Assembly: GCF_048553715.1 (NCBI RefSeq)
Contig: NZ_JBLZNC010000006.1
Coordinates: forward strand, 124,001 to 188,000
DNA length: 64,000 bases
Direction: 5' to 3'
Origin: Sagittula sp048553715
GTDB lineage: Bacteria > Pseudomonadota > Alphaproteobacteria > Rhodobacterales > Rhodobacteraceae
Positions 24,592 to 32,480 of the stretch are shown here, one piece after another; position 1 is the stretch's first letter; each line of letters starts with the position of its first letter. Below the pieces are notes generated by a model. It was given only the letters and a program-made list of their open reading frames with translations. It did no database searches and was not told the origin of the DNA. The translations under genes were made by a program, and so were the position numbers.

Positions 24592-25271
24592 TCGGACGCA
24601 TTTCTGGTGTTATCGTTTACAAGGGCGACGATCACGTTCTGATCGACGTGCGTGGCGTGGGCTATGTGGTCTATTGCACGGATCGCGTTTTGGCCGCTTT
24701 GGGCCGTGGTGGAGAAGCCGCAACCCTGTTCACCGATCTGCTGGTGCGCGAGGATCTGTTGCAGCTGTTCGGCTTTCCGTCGCTGGTGGAAAAGGAATGG
24801 TTCCGACTGCTGATGTCGGTGCAGGGCGTGGGGGCCAAGGCGTCTTTGGCGATCCTGTCCGCGCTGGGATCTGATGGTGTCAGCCGCGCCATTGCGCTGG
24901 GGGACTGGAACGCGATCAAGGCGGCAAAGGGCATTGGACCCAAAACCGCGCAACGCGTGGTGAACGAGCTGAAGGACAAGGCACCTGCCGTGATGGCCAT
25001 GGGCGCAGGCATGTCAGCGGGTCCGGTGGCCGCCGAACCACTGGCCGACGACGAGGTGATTGAAACGCCCGTTCCGGCCCCGGCCGCGCCAAGCACTCCG
25101 GTCCAGATGTCTGCCTCTGCGCAGGCCGAAGCCCTGTCGGCGCTGGGCAATCTGGGCTATGCCCCGTCAGAGGCCGCAAGCGCCGTGGCGCAGGCCGCCG
25201 GAGACGCGCCAGAGGCTGACACGGCGGGGCTGATCCGCGCGGCGTTGAAGCTGTTGGCACCCAAAGGGTAA
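24588..25271 (+). CDS. ruvA: Holliday junction helicase subunit RuvA
   Basis: 227 residues from the ATG at 24588 (MIGRISGVIVYKGDDHVLID). An N-terminal OB fold, then helix-hairpin-helix motifs (LMSVQGVGAKASLAIL and IKAAKGIGPKTAQRVV), an Ala/Pro-rich linker (about 145-175) and the C-terminal domain III that contacts RuvB. It forms tetramers that bind four-way junctions. Coupled to ruvC by a 4-bp overlap. Confidence 0.96.
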   Translation: MIGRISGVIVYKGDDHVLIDVRGVGYVVYCTDRVLAALGRGGEAATLFTDLLVREDLLQLFGFPSLVEKEWFRLLMSVQGVGAKASLAILSALGSDGVSRAIALGDWNAIKAAKGIGPKTAQRVVNELKDKAPAVMAMGAGMSAGPVAAEPLADDEVIETPVPAPAAPSTPVQMSASAQAEALSALGNLGYAPSEAASAVAQAAGDAPEADTAGLIRAALKLLAPKG

Positions 25272-25307
25272 AGGTGGGTTATAAACCCACCCTAGGAAGG
25301 ACATCGC

Positions 25308-26351
25308 ATGGGACCAGATCCGACACTGCGGCCAGAGCCGATGGAGGATGAGCAGGGCGGGCTTGACCGTGCACTGCGGCCCCAGATGCTTGACGATTTT
25401 ATCGGGCAGGCAGAGGCGCGCGCCAACCTGCGTGTTTTTATCGCGTCGGCAAGGTCGCGCGGGGAGGCGATGGATCACACGCTGTTCCACGGCCCGCCAG
25501 GACTGGGCAAAACGACTTTGGCGCAGATCATGGCCCGCGAGCTGGGGGTCGGCTTTCGCATGACATCCGGTCCGGTGCTGGCAAAGGCCGGGGATCTGGC
25601 GGCAATCCTGACCAACCTCGAACGCAACGACGTGCTGTTCATTGACGAAATCCACCGCATGAATGCCTCTGTCGAAGAGGTGCTGTACCCTGCAATGGAG
25701 GATTTTGAGCTGGATCTGGTGATCGGGGAAGGGCCCGCCGCGCGCACGGTGCGGATCGAATTGCAGCCCTTTACGCTGGTCGGCGCGACGACCCGTTTGG
25801 GCCTGCTGACGACGCCGCTGCGGGATCGTTTTGGCATTCCGACGCGGCTGAATTTCTACACGATTGAGGAGCTTGAAACCATCGTTGCGGGCAATGCGCG
25901 CAAGCTGGGCGTCCGTGTCGAGGGCGATGGCGCGTTGGAGATTGCGCGACGTGCCCGTGGGACACCGCGGATCGCCGGGCGTCTGCTGCGTCGCGTGGTG
26001 GATTTTGCCGTGGTCGAGGGCGGCGGCGTGGTGACACAGGCGCTGGCGGATTCCTCGCTGACCCGTCTGGGGGTGGATTCGCTGGGTCTGGACGGCGCGG
26101 ACCGGCGCTATCTGACCTTGATCGCCAACAGCTATGGCGGCGGGCCGGTGGGGATCGAAACCCTGTCTGCTGCGCTGTCGGAGTCTCGTGACGCGCTGGA
26201 GGAAGTGGTGGAACCCTACCTGCTGCAACAGGGGCTGATCCAGCGGACACCGCGCGGGCGGATGCTGACACAGGCCGCGTGGCGCCACATTGGACTGACC
26301 CCACCCAAACGCCCGGATGGGCCGGGGCAGGGCGTGTTGTTCGACGGCTAG
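25308..26351 (+). CDS. ruvB: Holliday junction helicase ATPase RuvB
   Basis: 347 residues (MGPDPTLRPEPMEDEQGGLDRALRPQ). Walker A GPPGLGKTTLA, Walker B VLFIDEIHRM, sensor I GATTRLGLLTTPLRDRFG, and a C-terminal winged-helix with TPRGR. RuvB hexamers drive branch migration with RuvA. It follows ruvA by 36 bp with GGAAGGA as RBS. Confidence 0.97.
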   Translation: MGPDPTLRPEPMEDEQGGLDRALRPQMLDDFIGQAEARANLRVFIASARSRGEAMDHTLFHGPPGLGKTTLAQIMARELGVGFRMTSGPVLAKAGDLAAILTNLERNDVLFIDEIHRMNASVEEVLYPAMEDFELDLVIGEGPAARTVRIELQPFTLVGATTRLGLLTTPLRDRFGIPTRLNFYTIEELETIVAGNARKLGVRVEGDGALEIARRARGTPRIAGRLLRRVVDFAVVEGGGVVTQALADSSLTRLGVDSLGLDGADRRYLTLIANSYGGGPVGIETLSAALSESRDALEEVVEPYLLQQGLIQRTPRGRMLTQAAWRHIGLTPPKRPDGPGQGVLFDG

Positions 26352-26428
26352 GGGCGGGCTTGCTTGCTTGAGCCTGTATTGGCTGCGGTGTAGCAAGCGG
26401 CCAAGCCTGCTAGCCGAGGAGATGCCCC

Positions 26429-27070
26429 TTGCCTTCTGACAGTCAGATGTCGCCTGCCGATATCACGCCCTTGTTCACCCGTTCTGACGGCAGCTACTTC
26501 TTTGCCCGTTGGGGGCGGCCGATTGTGCCGGTTGTCTTTGGGGTCGAGGATGAGACCCTGTCCGTGGTCAAAGGCGCGTTCGAAGCACTTTGCGCCCTGA
26601 CAGGTCACAAGATGGCCGAGACGGATGCGGAATCCGGCACCAATGTCATGGTCTTTTTCTTCCGTGAATGGTCAGAACTGACCTCTATCCCCGATCTCGA
26701 TCGGTTGGTCGAAGGGCTGGCGGAAAAGCTCGACGTGCTGGATGCGCAAGGCGCCAACCAATACCGCAGCTTCCGTTTCGATGCGGAGGGGGCCATTCAG
26801 GCCTGTTTCATTTTCCTGCGGATGGATGACGCATTGTCGCGCATACCGGCCGAGGAACTGGCGCTGGGACAGGTGACACAGGCGATGGTGTGTTGGTCGG
26901 ATCTGGCCTTTCAGACGCGTTCGCCGCTGGCGAAGGCGGGGCAGACGGTGGTGCTGCGGCCTGATATCGCGGCCGTCTTGCGCGCGGCCTATGATCCGGT
27001 GATGCCTGCGACCGCGCAGGACGACAGCCATGCGCTGCGCCTGTTTGCGCGGGTTCAGGCCTGCGGATAG
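26429..27070 (+). CDS. hypothetical protein (TTG start)
   Basis: 213 residues if translation starts at the TTG at 26429, 8 bp after GAGGAG; the first in-frame ATG is at 26447. The sequence is soluble and acidic, with ITPLFTRSDGSYFFARWGRPIVPVVFGVEDETL at the start and FLRMDDALSRIPAEELALGQ in the middle. No family is recognised. It lies between ruvB and the convergent trpS, whose terminator is immediately downstream. Confidence 0.7.
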   Translation: MPSDSQMSPADITPLFTRSDGSYFFARWGRPIVPVVFGVEDETLSVVKGAFEALCALTGHKMAETDAESGTNVMVFFFREWSELTSIPDLDRLVEGLAEKLDVLDAQGANQYRSFRFDAEGAIQACFIFLRMDDALSRIPAEELALGQVTQAMVCWSDLAFQTRSPLAKAGQTVVLRPDIAAVLRAAYDPVMPATAQDDSHALRLFARVQACG

Positions 27071-27098
27071 AAAAAGGCGCGTGGGTCACACGCGCCTT
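27071..27098 (-). terminator. trpS intrinsic terminator
   Basis: AAGGCGCGTG (27074-27083) and CACGCGCCTT (27089-27098) form a perfect 10-bp stem with a 5-nt loop. Read on the minus strand it is followed by a T-run (27071-27075) and lies 5 bp after the trpS stop. Confidence 0.85.
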
Positions 27099-27103
27099 CG
27101 GGT

Positions 27104-28132
27104 TTAGCTGACCATGCCCACGATATCGCGGGTTTGCCGGATGACCGGATCGGCAATTTCGCGGGCGCGTTCCGCCCCGCGCCGCAAGATGGCGTCGATC
27201 TCGTCAGGGGTTTCCATAAGCCGCGCCATCTCTGTCGAGATGGGCGAGAGCTTGGACACCGCAAGGTCGGCCAGCATCGGTTTGAATTCCGAGAACTGCT
27301 TGCCGCCCACGTCGGCCAGAACCTCCGCCTGCGTCTGATCGTTCAGCGCGGCGTAGATGTTCACCAGATTGCGGGCCTCGGCACGACCTTCCAGCCCGTC
27401 CACCTCGGACGGGAGGGCATCGGGGTCGGTGCGTGCCTTTCGGATTTTGGCGGCGACGGTGTCGGCGTCATCGGTCATATTGATCCGCGACATGTCCGAG
27501 GGATCGGATTTGGACATCTTCTTGGTGCCGTCGCGCAGCGACATCACGCGGGTGGCCGCGCCTTCGATCACGGGTTCGGGGATCGGGAAGAAATCCACGC
27601 CATAGTCATGGTTGAACTTGGTCGCGATGTCGCGGGTCAACTCGACGTGCTGTTTCTGGTCCTCGCCCACGGGGACATGCGTGGCGTGGTACAGCAGAAT
27701 GTCGGCGGCCATCAGCGCGGGATAGGCGAACAGGCCAAGGGAGGCGTTCTGGCTGTTCTTGCCCGCCTTGTCTTTCCACTGGGTCATGCGCTGCATCCAG
27801 CCCATACGCGCGACACAGTTGAAGATCCAGCCAAGCTCGGCATGGCCGGCCACTTGGCTTTGGTTGAACAGAACGGATTTTTCTGGATCGACGCCGGAGG
27901 CGATGAAACCGGCGCACAGCTCGCGCGTGGCGCGGCGCAGGTTTGCAGGGTCTTGCCAGACGGTGATCGCGTGCATGTCCACCATGCAAAAGATCGATTC
28001 AACGCCGCTGTTCTGGCTGTCGGCAAAGCGTTTCAGCGCGCCCAGATAGTTGCCCAGCGTCAGCCCGCCGGACGGCTGGATGCCCGAGAACACCCGAGGG
28101 GTGAAGGCTGAATTGGTCTGACCCTCGGTCAT
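27104..28132 (-). CDS. trpS: tryptophanyl-tRNA synthetase
   Basis: 342 residues from the ATG at 28132 (MTEGQTNSAFTPRVFSGIQPSGG). Class I landmarks are TLGNYLGAL (HIGH-like) and KKMSKSDPS (KMSKS), with VPVGEDQKQHVELTRD between. It charges tRNA-Trp. The frame is open to 28372 but the upstream part is antisense to the rhomboid-like gene. Divergent from that gene, with 76 bp between starts. Confidence 0.96.
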   Translation of the reverse strand: MTEGQTNSAFTPRVFSGIQPSGGLTLGNYLGALKRFADSQNSGVESIFCMVDMHAITVWQDPANLRRATRELCAGFIASGVDPEKSVLFNQSQVAGHAELGWIFNCVARMGWMQRMTQWKDKAGKNSQNASLGLFAYPALMAADILLYHATHVPVGEDQKQHVELTRDIATKFNHDYGVDFFPIPEPVIEGAATRVMSLRDGTKKMSKSDPSDMSRINMTDDADTVAAKIRKARTDPDALPSEVDGLEGRAEARNLVNIYAALNDQTQAEVLADVGGKQFSEFKPMLADLAVSKLSPISTEMARLMETPDEIDAILRRGAERAREIADPVIRQTRDIVGMVS

Positions 28133-28208
28133 GGCGTGTCTCCGTGGTGGAAATATCAACGCAGGTGGCTTACCGAGGGCGTGAAGGACCGTCAAGGAAG
28201 AGGCCCCC

Positions 28209-28907
28209 ATGAGCGACCCCAACGACCCGCGCCATCCCATCAACGAAGCGCCGGTAAACCCGTTGCCGCCTGTGGTGGTGGCGCTGTTTCTGGTCCTGAT
28301 GGGGATCGAGGCGGTGTTTTCCCTGTCCGAATTCGGGCTGGTGGGCGGGCGCGACGCCGTGGGCCTGCGCATCGAATATATCGAACGTTTCGGGTTTTCG
28401 GGGCGGCTGTTCGACTACATGATCGAAACGCAAAGCTATTCGCCTGATAACCTGCTGCGGCTTGTGTCCTATGCCTTTCTGCACAGCTCTTTTTACGAGG
28501 GGCTCTTTGCCATGGTGTTCACCCTGTCGATGGGCAAGGTCGTGACAGAGGCGATGGGACCGCTGGCCTTTGTCGCCATCTTCTTTGTCAGCGCGGCCTT
28601 CGGGGCGCTTTGCTTTGGCCTGCTGAGCGATGATCCATGGCTGATCGGTGCCTTTCCGGCGGCCTTTGGGCTGATTGGCGGGTTTTCGTATCTGCTGTGG
28701 GTGCGGCTGGGGCAGGAGGGCGCGCCCCAGATGCGGGCGTTTTCGCTGATCGGAATGCTTATGGCGATGCGGCTGGTGTTTGGCCTGCTGTTTGGCACGG
28801 ACGACAGTTGGATCGCGGATCTGGCGGGGTTTGTCGCGGGCTTTGCGCTGGCGATTGTGATGGTGCCGGGGGGGCTTGCGCGGATCAGGGGGCTGCTGCG
28901 CCGCTAA
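28209..28907 (+). CDS. rhomboid-family membrane protein lacking the catalytic dyad
   Basis: 232 residues with about six hydrophobic segments in rhomboid order. The loop equivalent to HGGWLHLLFN reads LHSSFYEGLFAM. The active-site GASGA segment reads GAFPAAFGLIGG, so residue 149 is Phe where the nucleophilic Ser belongs. The last-helix His position (AHxGGF) reads ADLAGFVAGF, Asp204. Both dyad residues are therefore missing, as in derlins and iRhoms. It probably acts as a membrane-binding pseudoprotease rather than a protease. Start MSDPNDPRHP at 28209. It ends 3 bp from the convergent PLD-like gene. Confidence 0.82.
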   Translation: MSDPNDPRHPINEAPVNPLPPVVVALFLVLMGIEAVFSLSEFGLVGGRDAVGLRIEYIERFGFSGRLFDYMIETQSYSPDNLLRLVSYAFLHSSFYEGLFAMVFTLSMGKVVTEAMGPLAFVAIFFVSAAFGALCFGLLSDDPWLIGAFPAAFGLIGGFSYLLWVRLGQEGAPQMRAFSLIGMLMAMRLVFGLLFGTDDSWIADLAGFVAGFALAIVMVPGGLARIRGLLRR

Positions 28908-28910
28908 GGA

Positions 28911-30293
28911 TCAGAACAGGTCATCGGGTATGCGCGCGGGCACCATGCGGCCCGGTTTCACCGCGAGCGGGCGCAATGGTGCAGTCGCGTTGGCCCATGA
29001 CGCGGCGCGCGTGACGTCCCGCCCCTGTCCCAGCCACATCGCGCTGCGTTTGCCCATCAGATCGCCCGCGAAGGCAGGATCGCGGATCAGGATGGACGCC
29101 TGACTGTCGAATTTCGCGGCGCGCGCTGTCAGATCATGCGAGCCAACTACCGCATAGGTGCCATCGACGATGATCAACCGCCCGGGAAGCGGGGCCGCGC
29201 CATCGGCGGTCAGATCGCCGGGCAGGTGATGTTCGACAAAGGCTGCTCGCGATCCGAAGGCCTTGGACAATCGCTGAAGCTGTTCGGTTTGCAGGGCCTG
29301 CCCTCTCTCGCGGGTTTCGCGCAAAGCACCGCCAAGGGGCAGCCGGTCGCCTGCGGGATGGAACACCACCACAAGCTGCAGCTCCGGCGCGGCCTTGGCC
29401 GCAGCGATCAACGCATCGGCGTAAGGCCTGTGTCGCAGGGCTGCGGTCTCGATATAGACATGCTGACGGGCGTCGGACAGCAAGCGGCAGATATGTGTCT
29501 CAAAGCTCTGCTCGCGCGGGGTGCCCGAGATGCGAAACGGGCCGGTCTTCGGGTCGGACAGGGTCCGCAGCAAGCGTCGTTCCGGTCGGCTCAACCGGCG
29601 TGCCACGCTTCGAAAGGGCTGCGGCGGCGTGGCCAAGGTCGGCGCGCCGGTCTGAATCGCGGCCGTCCAGCAATCCGCGAAATGGGCGCGCAAAGCACCG
29701 GCAAAATCCGCATCCGACAGGCGCAGGGCCACGTCTTGCCACAGGCTGGCGGGGCGGTGTTCGTCCAGCGTAAAACCCCCGATCACCACCTCCTCGCCGT
29801 CTGCCACTGCAAAAGCATGATGCACATGCTGGGTCCGCAGCGGCATTTTTTGTTCCAGCGATTGCCGTTGCAGGATTGTCAGATGTTCTGGCGGTGCAGC
29901 CTTCAGCGCGGCCATCCGACGTCTGCGTGGACGGATAAAGCGCCAGCGCCACACGGCGCCGGCCGTTTGGCCGTGCGGGGCGCAAAGGATCTGCGCATCC
30001 CCCTGCGCGACATTGGCAAAGCCCGAGGCCGCCAGCCAGGCCCGCCTGTGCCGTTCCGGGTCGAGCAACGGGTCGTCGTCGCCAAAGGCCATGTGCAGAT
30101 GCACCCCGCGCCGTGTCAGCCACGGGATCAGATCCGACCACGTGACCAGCCCCAACTCCCGCAGACGCGCGCTGTGTAGCGGGGTTTCCGGGTCAAAGCT
30201 GCGGAAGGCTAGGATCAACTCGTGGCGGGCACCGGCGGCCAGCTCTTCTAGCGCCAAAAGCGTGTCGGTCTGGGTTAGAAGGGCTGTGGGCAC
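28911..30293 (-). CDS. phospholipase D-like protein with degenerate HKD motifs
   Basis: 460 residues with two PLD-fold halves. The first HKD equivalent reads HHAFAVADGEEVVIGG (about 158-173): His and Asp are kept but the Lys position is Ala160. The second reads PGRLIIVDGTYAVVGS (about 370-385): His is Pro370 and Lys is Arg372. The scaffold is intact but classical transphosphatidylation looks unlikely. No signal peptide. It follows murJ on the same strand by 5 bp, so cotranscription is likely. Confidence 0.8.
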   Translation of the reverse strand: MPTALLTQTDTLLALEELAAGARHELILAFRSFDPETPLHSARLRELGLVTWSDLIPWLTRRGVHLHMAFGDDDPLLDPERHRRAWLAASGFANVAQGDAQILCAPHGQTAGAVWRWRFIRPRRRRMAALKAAPPEHLTILQRQSLEQKMPLRTQHVHHAFAVADGEEVVIGGFTLDEHRPASLWQDVALRLSDADFAGALRAHFADCWTAAIQTGAPTLATPPQPFRSVARRLSRPERRLLRTLSDPKTGPFRISGTPREQSFETHICRLLSDARQHVYIETAALRHRPYADALIAAAKAAPELQLVVVFHPAGDRLPLGGALRETRERGQALQTEQLQRLSKAFGSRAAFVEHHLPGDLTADGAAPLPGRLIIVDGTYAVVGSHDLTARAAKFDSQASILIRDPAFAGDLMGKRSAMWLGQGRDVTRAASWANATAPLRPLAVKPGRMVPARIPDDLF

Positions 30294-30298
30294 TGGGC

Positions 30299-31831
30299 TT
30301 ATCTCCGGCGGCGCAGAATGCTTTTGAACTCGGACAAACTAAAGGCGCCCAAGAGCTGGCCCGCAACCCCGTAACTGAGCGCGCCACCGATCAGCAGCAC
30401 CAGAACCGCCATGCCCCGCGACCATTCGGCCAGAACATAGCGCAGTCCAAACAGCACCGCCCCCATCACCACAGCCGCCAGAAGAATCCGCAGCAGCCGT
30501 GTGTAGAACCGCGCATCAAAGCGCGCGACATCGCCCATTTTGCGGGCGTTAAAGGCCAGTTGCGCAACCATGGTCCATCCCGCAAGCGTGGTGGCAATGG
30601 CCGGGGCAATCCAGCCGATCACGGGGGCCAAGCCAATGGCCGCGACGGCGTTGATCACCATGGACCACACCGCAAACCGGAACGGCGAGCGGGTGTCTTC
30701 CCGCGCGAAATACAACGGTTGAAGCACTTTTTGCAGCACAAAGGCAGGCAGTCCCAGCCCGTAGATCGCCACGGCTTGCGCCATGGCGCGGGCGTCCTCG
30801 GGGCCGGTGCGCCCATGTTCAAACAGCAAGGACACCAGCGGCAGCGGAATGACCACCAAAGCTACGGCGCAGGGAATTGTCAGCGCCAGCGACAGCTCGC
30901 CCGCCCGCGACAGGGCCATGCGCCCGCCGCTGTGGTCCTGCGCCTTCAGGCGGCGCGACAGATCGGGCAGCAAGACGATGCCAATGGCAATGCCCACCAC
31001 GCCCAGAGGCAGCTGGTACAGGCGGTCGGCGTTGAACAGCCAGCTGACCGCCTTGTCAAAGTGCGAGGCCACCTGTTGCCCGACCAAAAGGTTGATCTGC
31101 ATCACCCCGCCGGCCAATGCGGCAGGCACGGCGATGCGTGTCAGTTTGCGCACATCGTCGGTCAGGCGCGGGCGGGCAGGGCGGATGCGCAATCCGGCGC
31201 GTTCCGCCGCCACCCAGACCAGCGCAAGCTGCGCGACACCGCCCAAGGGGATGCACCAGATCAGCCACCAGACAGCCTCGCCCCCGAAATAGCGCGGACC
31301 GATCAAAAGCGCGGACACAATCAGGATGTTGAGCAACACTGGCGCAGCAGCGGCAGCGGCAAAGCGGCCCATGGCGTTCAACGCGCCAGAGAACAGCGCG
31401 GCCAGCGAAATCAGCAAAATGTAGGGAAAGGTGACGCGTCCAAAGGCCGTGGTCATGTCAAAGCGTTCATCGCCTGCAAACCCACCGGCGGTGGCCCAGA
31501 CCAGCACGGGCATAAAGATCAGCGCAAGGCCGGTCAGTGCCAGCAAGACAAAGGCCAATCCGTTGAACGCATCGCGGGCAAATCGCTGCGGGTCGCTGTC
31601 TGCCTCGAGCTTTTTGGAATACATCGGCACAAAGGCCGCATTGAACGCGCCTTCGGCAAAGAAGCGGCGGAACATGTTCGGCAGGCGGAAGGCGGCCACA
31701 AAGGCGTCCATCACCGGTCCCGGCCCGATCAGGGTGGCCAGCATAATATCACGGACCAGTCCCAAAACACGGCTGGCAAGGGTCCAGAAGCCGACGGTCA
31801 TCACGCCGGAAATCAAACGAATGGGTTTCAT
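30299..31831 (-). CDS. murJ: lipid II flippase MurJ (MviN)
   Basis: 510 residues with about fourteen hydrophobic segments. The start MKPIRLISGVMTVGFWTLASRVLGLVRDIMLA and MDAFVAAFRLPNMFRRFFAEGAFNAAFVPMY are the family signature. MurJ flips lipid II across the inner membrane for peptidoglycan synthesis and is normally essential. Its stop is 5 bp before the PLD-like gene. Confidence 0.95.
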   Translation of the reverse strand: MKPIRLISGVMTVGFWTLASRVLGLVRDIMLATLIGPGPVMDAFVAAFRLPNMFRRFFAEGAFNAAFVPMYSKKLEADSDPQRFARDAFNGLAFVLLALTGLALIFMPVLVWATAGGFAGDERFDMTTAFGRVTFPYILLISLAALFSGALNAMGRFAAAAAAPVLLNILIVSALLIGPRYFGGEAVWWLIWCIPLGGVAQLALVWVAAERAGLRIRPARPRLTDDVRKLTRIAVPAALAGGVMQINLLVGQQVASHFDKAVSWLFNADRLYQLPLGVVGIAIGIVLLPDLSRRLKAQDHSGGRMALSRAGELSLALTIPCAVALVVIPLPLVSLLFEHGRTGPEDARAMAQAVAIYGLGLPAFVLQKVLQPLYFAREDTRSPFRFAVWSMVINAVAAIGLAPVIGWIAPAIATTLAGWTMVAQLAFNARKMGDVARFDARFYTRLLRILLAAVVMGAVLFGLRYVLAEWSRGMAVLVLLIGGALSYGVAGQLLGAFSLSEFKSILRRRR

Positions 31832-32015
31832 TACCCTACACTCCGAGGTCTGATGAGCGGCTTATCTTAATCCCTCAGGCCCCGAAAGAGGCCGTGATGC
31901 CATCGTCTTGGGCAGCAACGGGGAAACCGGCGGAAAAATTCTTGGGCCCAAGTTCCATCTCACAGGTATCGTGGATAACAAGCGAGGAACAGTTATTGGT
32001 AACGCAGGGGAAAGA

Positions 32016-32480
32016 ATGGCCCGCCCGTATCAGATATTCAGCGCACAGCGGCTGGTTGTGGCCCAATCCACCGGAACCGCGACGGCGCAGGCCATGACGA
32101 CGGAAGCGGTGAACATGTTCGATCAGCACCCCGAGCACCATGGTTTCAATTCCTTGGTGGATTTGCGGCGCAGCCGTTTTCCCGATGATTTCAGCGCCGA
32201 GGTGCGCGCGGCGGTGCGTCGGATGGAGCCTGTCTATCGCGCGCGGACCGGTCTGGCGAAGACCGCTCTCGTCAGCGGGGACGACACAACCTATGGCATG
32301 ACGCGGATGTATCAGGCGACCGTTTTGTCTCGGCTGCCGGATTACGACATCGAGGTGTTCGACGATATGCGTCAGGCGCTGCGCTATCTCGGCGTCAGCG
32401 ATGGCGATATACCGGATGTTCTGGCGGCGCTGGATGTGGCGGGCGACCAAACAGAGGCCGCCCTGCCGGATCAACTGTAA
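32016..32480 (+). CDS. hypothetical protein, possibly SpoIIAA/STAS-like
   Basis: 154 residues from the ATG at 32016 (MARPYQIFSAQRLVVAQSTG), preceded by GGGGAAAGA. Features such as FNSLVDLRRSRFPDDFSAEVRAAV, KTALVSGDDTTYGMTRMYQA and a terminal VFDDMRQALRYLGV recall the SpoIIAA-like STAS fold of hypothetical proteins, but the match is from memory and weak. The gene is divergent from murJ and its last 10 bp overlap the end of glnD. A longer open frame from 31908 lacks an RBS. Confidence 0.65.
   Translation: MARPYQIFSAQRLVVAQSTGTATAQAMTTEAVNMFDQHPEHHGFNSLVDLRRSRFPDDFSAEVRAAVRRMEPVYRARTGLAKTALVSGDDTTYGMTRMYQATVLSRLPDYDIEVFDDMRQALRYLGVSDGDIPDVLAALDVAGDQTEAALPDQL

Noticed and set aside
31875..32474. 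A 199-codon minus-strand frame opposite the 154-residue hypothetical gene
   Set aside because: The plus-strand frame has an RBS and a plausible domain-like sequence; the minus frame is rich in His/Arg typical of antisense reading.
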